Source: Microcebus murinus (lineage: Eukaryota > Chordata > Mammalia > Primates > Cheirogaleidae). From it: DNA of 64,000 bases. The translations under genes were made by a program, and so were the position numbers. This document shows, piece after piece, positions 1 through 11,430 of the stretch (position 1 is the stretch's first letter; each line of letters begins with the position of its first letter). Location: the NCBI RefSeq assembly GCF_040939455.1, contig NC_134116.1, positions 44,779,400 to 44,843,399 on the forward strand, in the 5' to 3' direction. The notes under the pieces are model-generated. The model saw only the letters and a program-made list of their open reading frames with translations. It was not told the origin of the DNA and made no database searches.

Positions 1-3000
1 TAGGCTTAAATATTTAGGTTTATTTTTATAGTACAAATCAGTCCTGAGGTTGCTATAGTAATGGTCAAATGACAAACACAGATAATGATATTTTGGGGAT
101 AGAATAACAAAAGAGACTTAATTTGCCTGGAATGAATATATTTTTTTCTTTTGTCCTATTTATAAGTCAAATCCTAATTACTGAATTTCTTTTTAGTAAA
201 CTATTAGAATATTCTTAATAATGATTCTAAATTATATACTACCTAAAGATTTCAAAAAAACTTTATTTTTAAACATTTTCTATTAATCTTAAATTTAATT
301 TTGATTTTCTTGCTGCTAAAATCATTTTTCTGCCTTAGGTTATTATATATAATACATTCACAGACATTTAAAAGTCATAAAAATATGGAAAAATGTTTAA
401 AATTTACAGCGGAAATACTTATGCCTTTGAATATTTTCTCTCTATAAAAGATTTTTGATATGAGTCTTTCTCTCAAAAAACTATTCTTAGGTAGTATTAT
501 TGTCTTTAATTCATAAATCTTTTTCTTCCATAACACAGCCTATTTCTTCACTTTCTTTATATGAATTCCTCACAAATTTATTATTTTTCTGTAACATTGC
601 ACCCTACTTCTACCTTCTATATTTCTACTTCCCAATAATGAATAGCAGACTTATTCACCAGCAAGGTAATAATAATTTTTAAAAGCAAGAGTTACGTTTC
701 AAACGCCAAGTCTTAGCTGGAAAAGTTAAAACTTGGCAGGCATGCTTTATAGTTCTGATATTCTATCAAATTTTAATAGTTTTAATTGCCTAATTATCTG
801 CTCCAGTGCAATAATAAAGCTTTTTAATACTTCATTTTCTACTACAGGCAAAGGTATTCCAGTCTGTGCTAGAGAACCTTCTAACCCTTTGTTGAATGCT
901 AAGTTGAAGTTCTTTTAGTATAATCTTGCACTTTTGTAAGCCAGCTCCATCTGTCATCTCACTTTCTGTCCCCACCACCTCCCTCCTATACTCAAATGTT
1001 ACTTGTTTATTCAAGGAACACCTCGTTTTCTTTCTTTTATTTTTTTTGTTGTTGTTGTCATTGGCAGCTCCGCTTTTTATATCCATCTTTATACTCTTCA
1101 ATAAATTTCTCTCTATTTCTATGTGTGTGTTATTTAATGCAGGCAATAACTTCGTTTCGGAATCTTATATGCCTCCCCATGCCTCTGATCTTTTTTTCTT
1201 TGGTCCCCGATCTTGCCATTAGCACCTCTCTTAATCTGCCAGTCTGTGCTGTACTGAATAGTTAGGAGAGAATCAATGCTTCTTTTCAGGCACTGACAGG
1301 AAGAACTGCCTTGGGCACACTCAGCAGAACAAGGGACCATGAGGTCAACAACAATAAGCGGATTTAAAGACAACTTGTAGGCACTGAATTCCTACTCCGG
1401 AAATTCTGTGATCCATTTTTATGTCTCCTTTATTGAACTGATCAATCTATGAGAAGTAATATATACGAATGTATTTATTTACAATTTCAAGAATTGATTT
1501 CTCACACCACAAGCACATAAGACATTCCAGAGTTTCATGCACAGAAATACTGCTGTAGATGCTCAAATCAGTACTACCTGCATGTTAAGGATCAGAACTC
1601 TTCGCTTCTATTTTTTTCACACTAGTCTCAGCCCTTTAGCCCAAGTTATTCAATCTTATTCTTTATTCAGGTATTACCTGCTTGTTCTGAAATTTTTGAC
1701 ATATCATAAGTGAAAATGTTTACTTTTAGTTCATTATATGGCAGCAATAGAATTAGTCAAACAGAAATTTGGGATCTAAATATTCTTCAGTGATGATACA
1801 TCAATTATAATCAGCGTGGGTAAATACTTCAAATAGTTTTCTTTTTCAGAGGAAAACATAATGCTCAGTTGAGAAAATTAATAAGCAATCAAAACAACCA
1901 ATTTTTGAAAATCATTTATCTTTAAAATTTTTTTCTTCATAAATGTGAGTTCATTGCAATTCACCAGATGATATTAAACCTAAATAAAAAATTTTCATGA
2001 GTAATGCAACTAATTCCATGATAAACAAAATGCATTTCAATAACACATCTGAACAGGTATTAACTATAAGACTATTTCCACTTAATTAGTGATTAACAGG
2101 GAAAAATCAAATTTCTCTCTATGACTTAAGGCAAATACAAACTGAAGTACAAGACTTGTAACTTGAACTTGTAATTGGTTTCAAAGTTTGATTAGTTTTC
2201 TGTATAGTAGAAATAGAAAATAGAGATTATATGTTTCTTCAAATAACACTTTTTACAAATAATGCATCTAGGAACATTTTATAAGAAGAAGTATTTATAT
2301 TCCAATAATATGCTAAATCAAGCTTAGAAGTTTTTGCACCATACCTGGTTTGTCATTTTATAGGCATGTTAGAAACAGGTAAGAATATGCTTTAATTTAT
2401 TTTATGGAAAAAACTGTGATGAGAATTTTTGGACAGGCCCAAGTTGCAAATAATTAGTATAAATGATCCTGAGTAGAACAACAATCAAATAAGGATTTGC
2501 TTAAGAATTGAAGCAAGACATGTGAGAATAAATTATTTTTATTAAGCTTTTAGAAATCATAACTCTTGCTAGTAATATTTATGAAACTCAACATCTGCCT
2601 ATAGAATGAAAACTATGAAAATATATATTTTAAGGAATAGCAGTTTATATTTGCATTTTATTTGAAAATATTTAAGTTGATAAACTTAATAGGATTTCAA
2701 ATCTATGCCTTGTTTCCAAACCATTTTTCTTTCAAAATTATTTTTGAATTAAACTATTTACTTATTTAATATGTTTATTGTTATCTTCAAAGCTCACCTT
2801 ACATATTTAGGCTGTCTTTAGTCGAACTCTTTTAAATTAGTGAAGATAAATCTTTTTTAAAAAACAGATATGTGATCAATTCTAGAATTAGGCGTACATA
2901 TAATGTTAGAAATCAAATTTATGAAAAAGAAAACAGAGCTAATAGCTTACACAAATACAGCTTTAAAAAAGACCTGCCAAATGATTTTTGCATGCATATT

Positions 3001-3780
3001 ATTTTATTACATTTGTTTGTATGTTCACTTATACTCCTTTAAGTGTTGCAATAGTTAACTTTACACCTAACCCACAGTGTGAGCTACAGGGTGGAGTGGT
3101 CGCTAAGCAACCTAACCAGGAGAACATTAAGTACCAGATTTTCCTCATTTAAATCTGTTTGAGAGCTAGAGAAGTGAGAGATTTTTATGGGCAGAACTTT
3201 TCAAGTTGATTTGGCTAAACTAAGCAGACTGCAATTTGTATGCTTGAAATCTTGTCAGGTTGGCAAAGGCCAAAACAACAGAAATGCTTTAAGAAAATAC
3301 TATTACTATTGTAAGGAGTGTTTTTCTCTAAGGAGTAGACTCAGCTGTGTTCTTAAATAAAAGACATATTTTTCAAATATAGTAAAAATTTAGTATTTGG
3401 TATATTTTTATTCCTGTCCCATTTGATATTGTGAAAGTAATTATTTTGAAGGCAATTTATGCCATTAGAATTAACCCAAATCCATCTTAGGTCTTACTAA
3501 ATAGAAAATCTTTACTTTTCTTTATAGATTTAAGCTGAGAAAATTTCAATTTCTAATAGGTCTCTGTCATTAATAACTCAAGTTCAGTAGGGGAATGGAG
3601 TGGGGAGAAAGTGAATAGGTCTTTCATTTTAAAAACCCACAAATATTGTACTTTTCTTTCTATAAAGACTTTAAAAATAATTTTCTTGTTGGAATGTGTG
3701 ATGTTATTAACTATGTACATATCTTTATCATTATAAATAATATAATAATTATAATTTTAAAAAGATAGTTTATAATTGCT
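1..3780. other. AT-rich non-coding stretch, no gene seen
   Basis: No open frame here has protein-like composition or a recognisable domain; the frames present are short and rich in F, L, I and S, as expected for AT-rich DNA. I recognise no repeat family with confidence. A weak RFX-like site is listed separately. Confidence 0.6.
3099..3111 (+). promoter_or_regulatory. Degenerate X-box-like site (RFX type)
   Basis: GTCGCTAAGCAAC resembles the RFX X-box pattern GTNRCC-N(0-3)-RGYAAC with one mismatch (T for C at the end of the first half-site). It lies in sequence that I cannot assign to a repeat. A match this short can occur by chance and no gene promoter is visible nearby. Confidence 0.2.
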
Positions 3781-3789
3781 TATTTTGAG

Positions 3790-4420
3790 TTTTATATTAA
3801 TAGAATTATATCATATTTGTTTATGAACTGTATTTTTTCATTAAATAATAAGTTTGTGAAAAAACATTTGCTTTTTGTGAGCTATAGTTTACTACATTTT
3901 TATTATATATTACTTAATTATATGAATGTAATGTATACAATTATTTGGGCCACATTAATAAATAAAATATATATATTAATTTTCTGCCCAATTTGCTGTT
4001 ACTGCAAATTTAGGGTATTTCCAGTTTGGAGGTATTAAAAATAATTCTGCTATGATATTCTTGCCTATGTCTCCTAGTGTGTTTGCAAATATGTTCCTCT
4101 GAGGTATAAAAGACTAGGTCATAGGGAAGCTAGATCTTTAACTTTACTATTAATAGGAAATAAATAGTTTTCACAGTGTTTTTATGAATTAATACTCCCA
4201 CCACAGTATATGAACATCCCATTAATTGTTACAAATCTTCACCAAAGTTGTTACCATGTTTTGTTTTGTTTTGTTTTTTTCATTTTTGCCAATACAGCAA
4301 ATCAATGTATATTTCATAGTGGTTTGAATCAGCCTCCTTATGATTGATAATGAGTATCATTTAATGTGTTTCTTGTCTGTGACATGCCCATGGAAGATTG
4401 TATGAATGTTTAAAACCTCT
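3790..4420 (-). mobile_element. Old L1 (L1M type) fragment, antisense
   Basis: The order of phrases matches the antisense L1 3' region: a 'ggtatttccagtttggag' motif, then 'aataattctgctatgatattc', 'ggtcatagggaagct' and 'actcccaccacagtatatgaa'. Family consensus wording is clear, but divergence is heavy and the piece has no open reading frame. A GTTTT repeat interrupts it. Confidence 0.65.
4258..4280. repeat. (GTTTT)n simple repeat
   Basis: Three GTTTT units followed by a T run, inside the antisense L1 fragment. Confidence 0.8.
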
Positions 4421-4849
4421 CCATCCCTACCTGAAGTGCACTTCCCATGATATTTCTCTCTGTGGGAGAATTATACTTTTTTTTCATATTAAACTCAAGA
4501 GTGGTCAGTTAATGTATTGTCACCAATGAAAAGTGAATGGAAATGGTGGGTGTCACTTCCATGCATAATATTTAAGAGTTAGCTTATAATTTTCATGATT
4601 CTTTATCCTGCATACTGAGACCAGCAATGCTTTAGATAGGTTTGCTCCAAGAGCCTGGAACCCTAAGTAAACCATAAAGGAGAGCTAAAACCCACCTGTG
4701 ATGGGCATACAGTATGAGTGAGAAAATAATGTTTGCTGTTTTAATCCACTATTAATTCTTAGAAGCTCTCAAAATGTATTCTGGGTACTAGTTCTTTGTA
4801 ATATTAAAGTGTTAATGATATCACCTGTGCTATGATTTGTTTTCTATTT
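4421..4849. other. Unassigned insert between two L1 fragments
   Basis: The L1 wording stops near 4420 and resumes near 4850. The sequence between is unlike L1 and includes 'cctgtgatgggcatacagtatgag', which resembles the end of an old LTR or DNA element that I cannot name. A nested insertion is the simplest reading. Confidence 0.35.
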
Positions 4850-5030
4850 TTTATGTGGTATCATTTGATGGAAAAAATTATAAATAGATATTAAGGAATT
4901 TGTCAATCTTTGCCCTTCTGATAAATTCTGTTTAAGAAATCCTTTTCTTCCTGAGATCCTTATATTCTAAAACATTTTATATTTTATTTATATATTTCAG
5001 TAGAACTTCACTATAAGTCTATTGGCCTTG
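4850..5030 (-). mobile_element. Old L1 fragment, antisense (continuation)
   Basis: The stretch 'tctttgcccttctgataaattctg...aagaaatcc...cttcc' matches the antisense L1 ORF2 3' region that normally follows the 3790-4420 piece. It is probably the same insertion, split by the 4421-4849 sequence. Confidence 0.5.
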
Positions 5031-5427
5031 AAGTTTGTTGCTTGTTTGCTTTGAGAAATGTTATTGTTTTAATTTTTAATTATGGAACTTGTTATTGTTT
5101 TTAATTTTTGTTTCATTTAGTTTTAACATCATATTTTTCTTGAAATTTATTCATTTCATATACATTTTTCAACGTATGGGTATAAAGATTGTTTTATATC
5201 AGTCAGCATTTAGAATCTCTACTTCATAAAGTTAAAAGACAAATTTTGTTTAAATTTCAATTGTCATACATGTTCTTTTACCTTTGTGTCTCCTACTAGC
5301 TTGTACATAGTAGGAGCTCAAAGACTATCGCCTAAACTTGTTCAGAAAGCTCGTGACAGTATTATCTATGTTTCAGTACAAGTTTGCTCGTGATATAATA
5401 CTTAGTGAATTTTGTGAGTTCATGAAG

Positions 5428-5446
5428 ACACACACACACACACACA
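5428..5446. repeat. (CA)n microsatellite
   Basis: About nine uninterrupted CA units. Confidence 0.9.
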
Positions 5447-5449
5447 TAG

Positions 5450-6190
5450 AAAGATAATATTTACTCTTTATAACCCTTATGACTAGACTTTGTCTAACAT
5501 GCATCGTGTTTTCAGTTGATTTAACAAATGAATTTTATAACCCATTCAACATTCCAATATAGACTCCAAACCACTAAATTCTGTTCTGCTTTCTAGTGGT
5601 ATTACTCATGAAGTATAACTCTGCATTCTTGGCCCAACAATTTGCAGTTTATTCCCTCTAAGATCCCTTATAAGATATCTCTTGTAAAAACCCAGGCCGC
5701 ATAGAGAAGTCTAGGACAGAGCTGTGAGGCTTCTAGCCAGAGAACACAGATGCTTTAAATACAGAGCAGCTGAAAACATAAAATCACACACAGTAAGATG
5801 GTACCTTGTAATAACTAATTGAATCTTTTGGTGAGCTTATAGGAAGGATGTAAAGTCTCTCAGCAATGTTATTTGATAAAAATCCCATAGTGGCAGTGAT
5901 CTTGGGATAAGAACAAAAATAAAACCTTAAAATATCAATACTGAGCAAAAGGACATAACCATTCCTATACAGAATGAGCTTGAGCAAAACCACACAAAGG
6001 TAAAAGAAGTTCGGCAGTATTTGGAACTCAAGAGGAGAAGAAACCAAACCCATATGGAGAAGAGAAAGTAAAGAAATTCTAAATGTTCTAATAAAAGATT
6101 TCTTCCAATTCTAGTGATATGGTGTAAGAAATGCATAACGGAAACCGATTGTACATTAGAGATTATTCCTTAAATTAACTCTAGAGAAGA
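5450..6190. other. Non-coding stretch, no gene seen
   Basis: Only short chance frames are present and no confident repeat call can be made. Confidence 0.5.
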
Positions 6191-6194
6191 TAGT

Positions 6195-6425
6195 TTTCAC
6201 CCATTTCATTCAGCGAAATTCTATTTTATAAACACTTTCTAAGTGCCAAGCAGTAAGGATATGATAAGTTTCTTAATCTCTTAATGCCTCAGTTTTATCA
6301 CTTATAATATAGGAATAATAGCATATTTTACTCATTGAGTTTCCTTAAGGATTAAATAAGTTGTTCTATCTCTAGTGCCTACGATAGCTCCTAGTACACA
6401 GTAAGCACTCAAAAAATGTCAGGCA
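6195..6425 (+). mobile_element. MIR SINE, sense
   Basis: The MIR core and 3' end are readable: 'aatctcttaatgcctcagttttatc', 'aggaataatagcatatttt', 'aggattaaataag' and the terminal 'cacagtaagcactcaaaaaatg'. The 5' tRNA-like part is too decayed to place the boundary exactly. Confidence 0.75.
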
Positions 6426-7088
6426 ACACTAATGTTATATATATGCGAAATAAGTGAGGCTAAAGAATAGCAGTAACCATGTTAAGAACATTTTTTTCCA
6501 TAAATCCCTTTTTCTGTCTTGCCATATAAAGTGGAATTTAAAAAAAAAAAAAAGAAAGAAAACCAGTGGTTGATAATTATGAATAAGAGCAAGGTAAAAG
6601 AAAAGCATTTCAGTATATTCTTCACTCCCACCTACCCACATGTATTTCACTCTCCCTCCTTGGGACAGTGTCCCAGTGACTGACAGAAACTGTCAGCAGT
6701 CTAAGTAGGTATTAGCTAAGGGCCTTTCTAACTGTGCTCAAAATATTTTCATTTATAGAGAAATCATGATCATATACTTCAGGTTTAATTTCTGTAAGCT
6801 ATAAAGAATATAAGAGGATGCTTAGAGTAGACTGGGAATAAGGATTCTAGGAGGAAAAGTAAATGCTTCCCAAGTGAGGGAGATTAAATATGGGATCCTG
6901 GTTAACAGGTATTATGTACACCCCACTCCACTGGCTTAGAAACAATAGAACAATGGTCATTAACAATATGGCTAGGCATGCCTTTGAATTTGTCTTCTTA
7001 ATAGTTTTTAATGAGACATAAGTTTCCTAGGAATGCAAAAGGAAAGCTGAAATAACACAGGTTTCCTTTTAACAAGTGTAGGTTCTTG

Positions 7089-7132
7089 AAAATATAGTGT
7101 TAGAAATATAGTGTTAGAAAATATAGTGTTAG
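7089..7132 (+). repeat. Three-copy tandem repeat, 14-15 bp unit
   Basis: Units aaaatatagtgttag, aaatatagtgttag and aaaatatagtgttag follow one another without gaps; the middle copy lacks one A. The near identity suggests recent slippage. Confidence 0.9.
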
Positions 7133-7593
7133 AATGGCCATTCTCCCCGATGGGGAAAAGAAGCAGATTTGGAAAATAGTGAGTGAAAATGGAGGTAGCA
7201 TTTATGATTAATTTGTGTGATTACCACCAAGATTAAGGGAAAATTCAACTGTAATCATGGAATTTTTAGCACTAATGATTTTAGAATCATGAATTTTAAC
7301 ACAATGTCTTCATAAAAATCTATGTTAGACTATTGCTTAGAACATATGTTTCAAAAAGTCTATTAAGAGAGTCAGATGGCTGTAGTCATCCTCTTTATTT
7401 TGGAATACACCCTCCACTTATCAATTAGGAAATTTCATTACACAGCAGCAACAAGTGTTTGATATTACCCCAGAGAAAATAAGCAACCGACTACAATTCA
7501 CTGGCTGACATTTGTTCTAGCTGAGCTTTCAGATTCTAGCCTAGAACAAAGTCATGCTGCTGCATTAAGTTTTAATCTGCATTTAAACAGATT

Positions 7594-7660
7594 AAAGTAA
7601 AGAAAAGTAAAGAAGTCTATAATAAGTAAAAGTAAAGAAAAGTAAAGAAAATCTATAATA
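7594..7660 (+). repeat. Two-copy tandem duplication, about 34 bp unit
   Basis: Both copies have the order aaagtaaag-aaaagtaaag followed by tctataata. They differ by small A/G changes. Confidence 0.75.
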
Positions 7661-8536
7661 TTTTCTTAAGAAAATATTTCCTTAGGTATGACCAGCTACA
7701 TCTAGTTATCCTTCTACCTGCATCTACAATATTTTAAGAGAACTGTAGTCATGTAGTCATCCTTGTCAGAAAAGAACTAGTTATTTCATGTTACAGCCTC
7801 ACACCAGCCTAAGGAAGATCCACCAGATGATGAGTCAAGAGCAACCTGTACTTATGCATTACACGAAGTACATATTCTTTAGCCTTCAAGTACAATGTGA
7901 AAAATTAAAGAATTGGAAACAGGCTAAGGCTAGAGTATGGGGAAAAACAACAGTTACAAAGCAAGAAGTGATAAAAGGCTGTGTAGAATTGGTGATGGCT
8001 CTTATAAACATAGGGGAAAGTATTGGGTACTATAGAATTTGAGGATTTCAAAAATTGGTCTGGGAAGAATAAAGAGAAAAGAGGCAAATATATTATCTAT
8101 ATTTCAACCCCAAAGGAGAAAGTGGACCATTAAAAAGAGAAATCAGTAGTAGAGAAAAATGAAAAACTGAAATTGGACATGAACATTTTTATTGTTGCCA
8201 ATACTTTATCTTCTTTGGATTTGATATCTTTAAACAAGCTAAATTCCTTTAAAGTACAGGGGAATATAGAAAGCAACAAAACTTAAAGAAGCTTCTTTTG
8301 GTTTTAAAACAATGTGCTGCTATTAAGTAATCAAAGTAGTCATTTTGTAAAACTTAAAAAATATCTCAGAAGTGTCACAGAAAATGCTCTATAGAAGTTT
8401 TAAACATCAATAACATCACAAATTAAGTGACAGCCTTCCAAAATGACTATTTTGAAGAATTGCCATTTGAATGTAGAAATTCTAGTGTATACATTTAAAA
8501 AAATAAGCTCTTTGCTCTTTTTCTGCACATTAAAAT

Positions 8537-8562
8537 GCATATATGTATACATATATACATAT
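8537..8562. repeat. Alternating (TATACA)-type simple repeat
   Basis: Purine-pyrimidine alternation (catatatgtatacatatata) that can fold on itself. It is typical low-complexity AT sequence. Confidence 0.7.
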
Positions 8563-9300
8563 CTGAATATTATTAAATGAATATTAAGAGTACTTTCAAA
8601 CTTTGATGACTATCTTTTTATGACAGAGATAAAAATAATGGCAGTGTAGTATAATACTAGAGAGAATTTTATAGTAACAGTGAAGCAGAAGTAATAGCAA
8701 AATAAATACATTTAATTAAATAATCTTTAAAGCTCAAATTTTTTATTTTTCTGAATACTACCCCTAATAGTATATAAATATTTGGTAAATCTAGCTTTAA
8801 AAAATAATATTTGGAAAAATATGTGAAGAAATAAATACATTTTTATATTTGGAAAGCAAACAACATAATCTAGAAAAATCAAGAGTTTAAAAAATATCAT
8901 ATACTCTCTATGGGTTGTGACAAGAGAGTTAACCAGACTGGATTAAATAAAAGTAAGATCATTTCCAAATTCAAAATGATATTCATCTTGAGTTAGAAAC
9001 AGTACATAGCATGGAAAGGGCTCCTAGGTTGACTGATAAAATGAAAACATACATTCTTTTTCAAAAACAATTACAGTAATTTCACAATCAGAGTGGATAA
9101 GGGGGGAAAAAAAGCAAAAACTTAAGCTCTGCATGCTAGCTACATAGGGAAGAGTGGGTTACCCTGTCTACCATGATCCCAGGTTTTACTCTATTACTAA
9201 CTGATATATTCAAGCATACCAAATAGGTATAAAATGATAGTAGATGACCTCCTGTGGGATTCTGCGCACAGAAAATGGAGAATGAATCAGCCTGAATTGA

Positions 9301-9322
9301 ATTGTGTTTCTCTCTCCCACAG
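9301..9322 (+). promoter_or_regulatory. Candidate 3' splice site
   Basis: A pyrimidine tract (tgtttctctctcccacag) ends in CAG at 9322 and is followed by ATAAAT. It is strong by composition, but no exon, branch point or donor can be shown. It lies about 500 bases before the RBMX2 retrocopy. Confidence 0.2.
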
Positions 9323-9538
9323 ATAAATATTGCATACTAAATCAGTTTCAGCGTACTTGCATTGCTTTCCTTTTAGCTTAATATATGCAGTGTCAAGTTA
9401 TTTCAAACTGAGTACCGTTTGACTTTACGTACACAATTTGTCTAAGGTAAAAATTGGAAACAGTTAAAGCAACATATAATGAAATTCTTTTCCCCTTCCC
9501 ACAATGTTTCAGGAAATAGTGAGAAAAATCTATGAGCT

Positions 9539-9740
9539 GAGGCAAAATCCACAATCCACTGATGGGATACATGTGAAGTTTATGGCTGATCCTAATGATA
9601 GGGAAAAGCCCCCGCCTGTGGGCCCTGAGGCAAGATCCACTGCGGATTGGATACATGAGAAGCTTATTGGCTGATCCTACTAATCCCACCATTAATCGGA
9701 TACTTTTGCATGCTCATAGTTGATTGGCTACGTGGGATCC
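9539..9740 (+). promoter_or_regulatory. Partial direct repeats with inverted CCAAT boxes
   Basis: A unit of about 62 bases occurs at 9539-9601 and again at 9626-9687 (tgaggcaa.atccac..., then ggatacatg, gaag.tta, ggctgatcct). A third, partial copy follows near 9692-9740 (aatcggatac ... gattggctacgtggga). ATTGG occurs in copy two (twice: gattggatac, attggctgatcc) and in copy three (gattggctacg). Repeated ATTGG motifs are common in promoters and LTR U3 regions. The location directly upstream of the RBMX2 5' leader makes a promoter or LTR role plausible, but this is not shown. Confidence 0.4.
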
Positions 9741-9759
9741 AAGAACTGTATATGAGACC

Positions 9760-10720
9760 GGAGAGAAGGCAGCCTCCTCTGGAAGCTGAGGAGTTGGGGC
9801 CGACCGGAAGCCTGCTAAGATGAACCCTTTAACTAAGGCGAAGCTGACCAGCAAGCTGAATGAGCGAGAGGTCCGGCTTGGGGTGCCCGATAAGGTGTCC
9901 TGGCACTCCGAGTACAAGGACAGCGCCTGGATCTTCCTGGGAGGGCTTCCTTATGAACTGACTGAAGGAGACATCATCTGTGTTTTCTCACAGTATGGGG
10001 AGATTGTTAACATTAATCTCGTGCGGGACAAGAAGACTGGGAAGTCCAAAGGATTCTGTTTCCTCTGCTACGAAGACCAGAGAAGCACAATTCTGGCAGT
10101 TGACAATTTTAATGGAATCAAGATTAAAGGGCGAACTATCCGACTGGATCATGTATCTACCTATCGGGCTCCCAAAGACTCAGAAGAACTGGAGGATGTG
10201 ACCAGAGAGCTCCAAGACAAGGGCTGTGGGGCTCGTACCCCCTCACCGAGTTTTCTGAGGGCTCTGAAGATGACAAACCCACTAAAAGAAGAAGAGGAAA
10301 AAGAGAGGACTGACCGGGCAGTACAGGCAGAGCAGCCGTCCTCTTCATCACCCAGAAGCAAGGCAATAAAGGAGAAGGATGGCCCTGGCCCTAAGAAGCA
10401 CAGCAGCAAGAACTCCGAGAGAGTTGAGAAGCCAGAGTCCAAGGAGGGCCGGAGCGCTACTCGGCCTCCCCTGAGGCCAGGACCACCTGGCATGGTGGAG
10501 CAGAGGACCTGGAGAGGGAGCCAGAGGAGAAACCCAAACATGAGCACAAGTCCTCAAGCAGGAAGGAGGCAAGAGAAGAAAAGAACAGGGATAGGGACAG
10601 AGGGCGAAGCTCAGACACACATTCTGGCTGGAACAGACGTTCTGAACACCAACTTAACTGGTATTTCTAATGCTACTTACTGGCATGAAAAACCCATACC
10701 CTTCAAATTTTAAGAGAATT
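9760..10720 (+). pseudogene. RBMX2: RBMX2 retrocopy with chimeric 297-codon frame (9820-10713)
   Basis: RBMX2 is a nuclear RNA-binding protein tied to the spliceosome. The copy has no introns, so it is a retrocopy. A GC-rich leader (gaggagttggggccgacc) precedes the ATG at 9820, and the protein opens [20 protein letters not shown], as the family does. An RRM spans residues about 36-114, with RNP2 IFLGGL (38-43) and RNP1 KGFCFLCY (77-84) intact. One base appears lost in the codon after TPSPS (about 10252), which moves residues about 145-157 out of the family frame. The frame recovers at a shortened lysine/glutamate-rich run. It is lost again between about 10450 and 10500, since the AEDLERE segment is read from 10500 in another frame. 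That family-like frame ([17 protein letters not shown]) ends near 10645, so the RS-rich tail is missing. The last 70-90 residues of the open frame are therefore novel. I see no clear poly(A) tail or target-site duplication. Most likely a pseudogene; expression of the RRM part is possible but unproven. Confidence 0.9.
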
Positions 10721-10724
10721 TACT

Positions 10725-11430
10725 GGATTTTTTCATCCAGAGACTTCTGCAAACTAAGACTTTCTTTAGTCACTGTCTCAGTCAACTGGCCTAAAGGCCT
10801 AAAACAATTTTGGTAAAGTTTTACAATAAGACCTTTCACTAGGTTACAATGTTCCTGAAAATATTGCCATCTACACATTTTGTATTAGAGATATTTTTTG
10901 TGCAGAACTGTTTTTTGTATCTCTGCACTATGTGTGTGGGTGCGTGCACGTGTAATATATGCACAATGTAGTTTATACACAGGTAAGGGATGCTGGATAT
11001 ATAATTCTTGACCGGAGTCATAGAGAAAATATAATACCTCCTGCTCTACTCTCTTTTATCCAGCAGACATTTTTGCCAAACCTAAACAAGAGACAAAGGA
11101 CAGGTAGGAAAAGAAAAATGGGTGATAACTGTCCAGGTACAGACGTGAGGCACTGTGGCTTGTTTTGTTGTATTACATCCCTCTGGCATGACCTGATTTT
11201 AGAGTTTAAGGTGACTCACCACCATGTGCACAATCTGCTTATTCAGAAAGGTGAAAGGGAAAAGAAGAAGGGTCATATTTGATTGGGTCATATTAAGGGT
11301 ACAACCCTGAATGTTTAAAAAAATTAAATTTACACTACATCACACTAGTCAAAAATTAGTCACATGCTCCATCTAGGTTCAAGAATGATGGAAAATGCAG
11401 TCTTCATTCCAGGCAACCTTGTCCCTTGCT
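10725..11430 (+). other. Retrocopy 3' flank, possibly 3' UTR; no other gene
   Basis: The sequence is non-coding and includes short G/T-rich and A-rich runs. It may be 3' UTR of the RBMX2 retrocopy, but I cannot confirm this. A short A run at 11318-11324 is the only weak candidate for a decayed poly(A) end. A 107-codon frame (10959-11282, GTG or ATG region) has no recognisable domain. Confidence 0.35.

Larger units (their letters stand above)
6430..9300. other. AT-rich non-coding stretch
   Basis: An A15-type tract begins near 6540, and there are two small tandem repeats (listed separately). An 84-codon ATG frame at 7788-8042 has no recognisable domain. No host gene is supported. Confidence 0.5.

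Noticed and set aside
832..1373. Overlapping frames on both strands near the left end
   Set aside because: Low-complexity translations without domain similarity; no splice or promoter context.
7788..8042. 84-codon ATG frame
   Set aside because: No recognisable domain and no neighbouring exon signals.
10161..10620. Minus-strand frames of 90-128 codons opposite the RBMX2 retrocopy
   Set aside because: They are shadows of the GC-richer plus-strand coding remnant.
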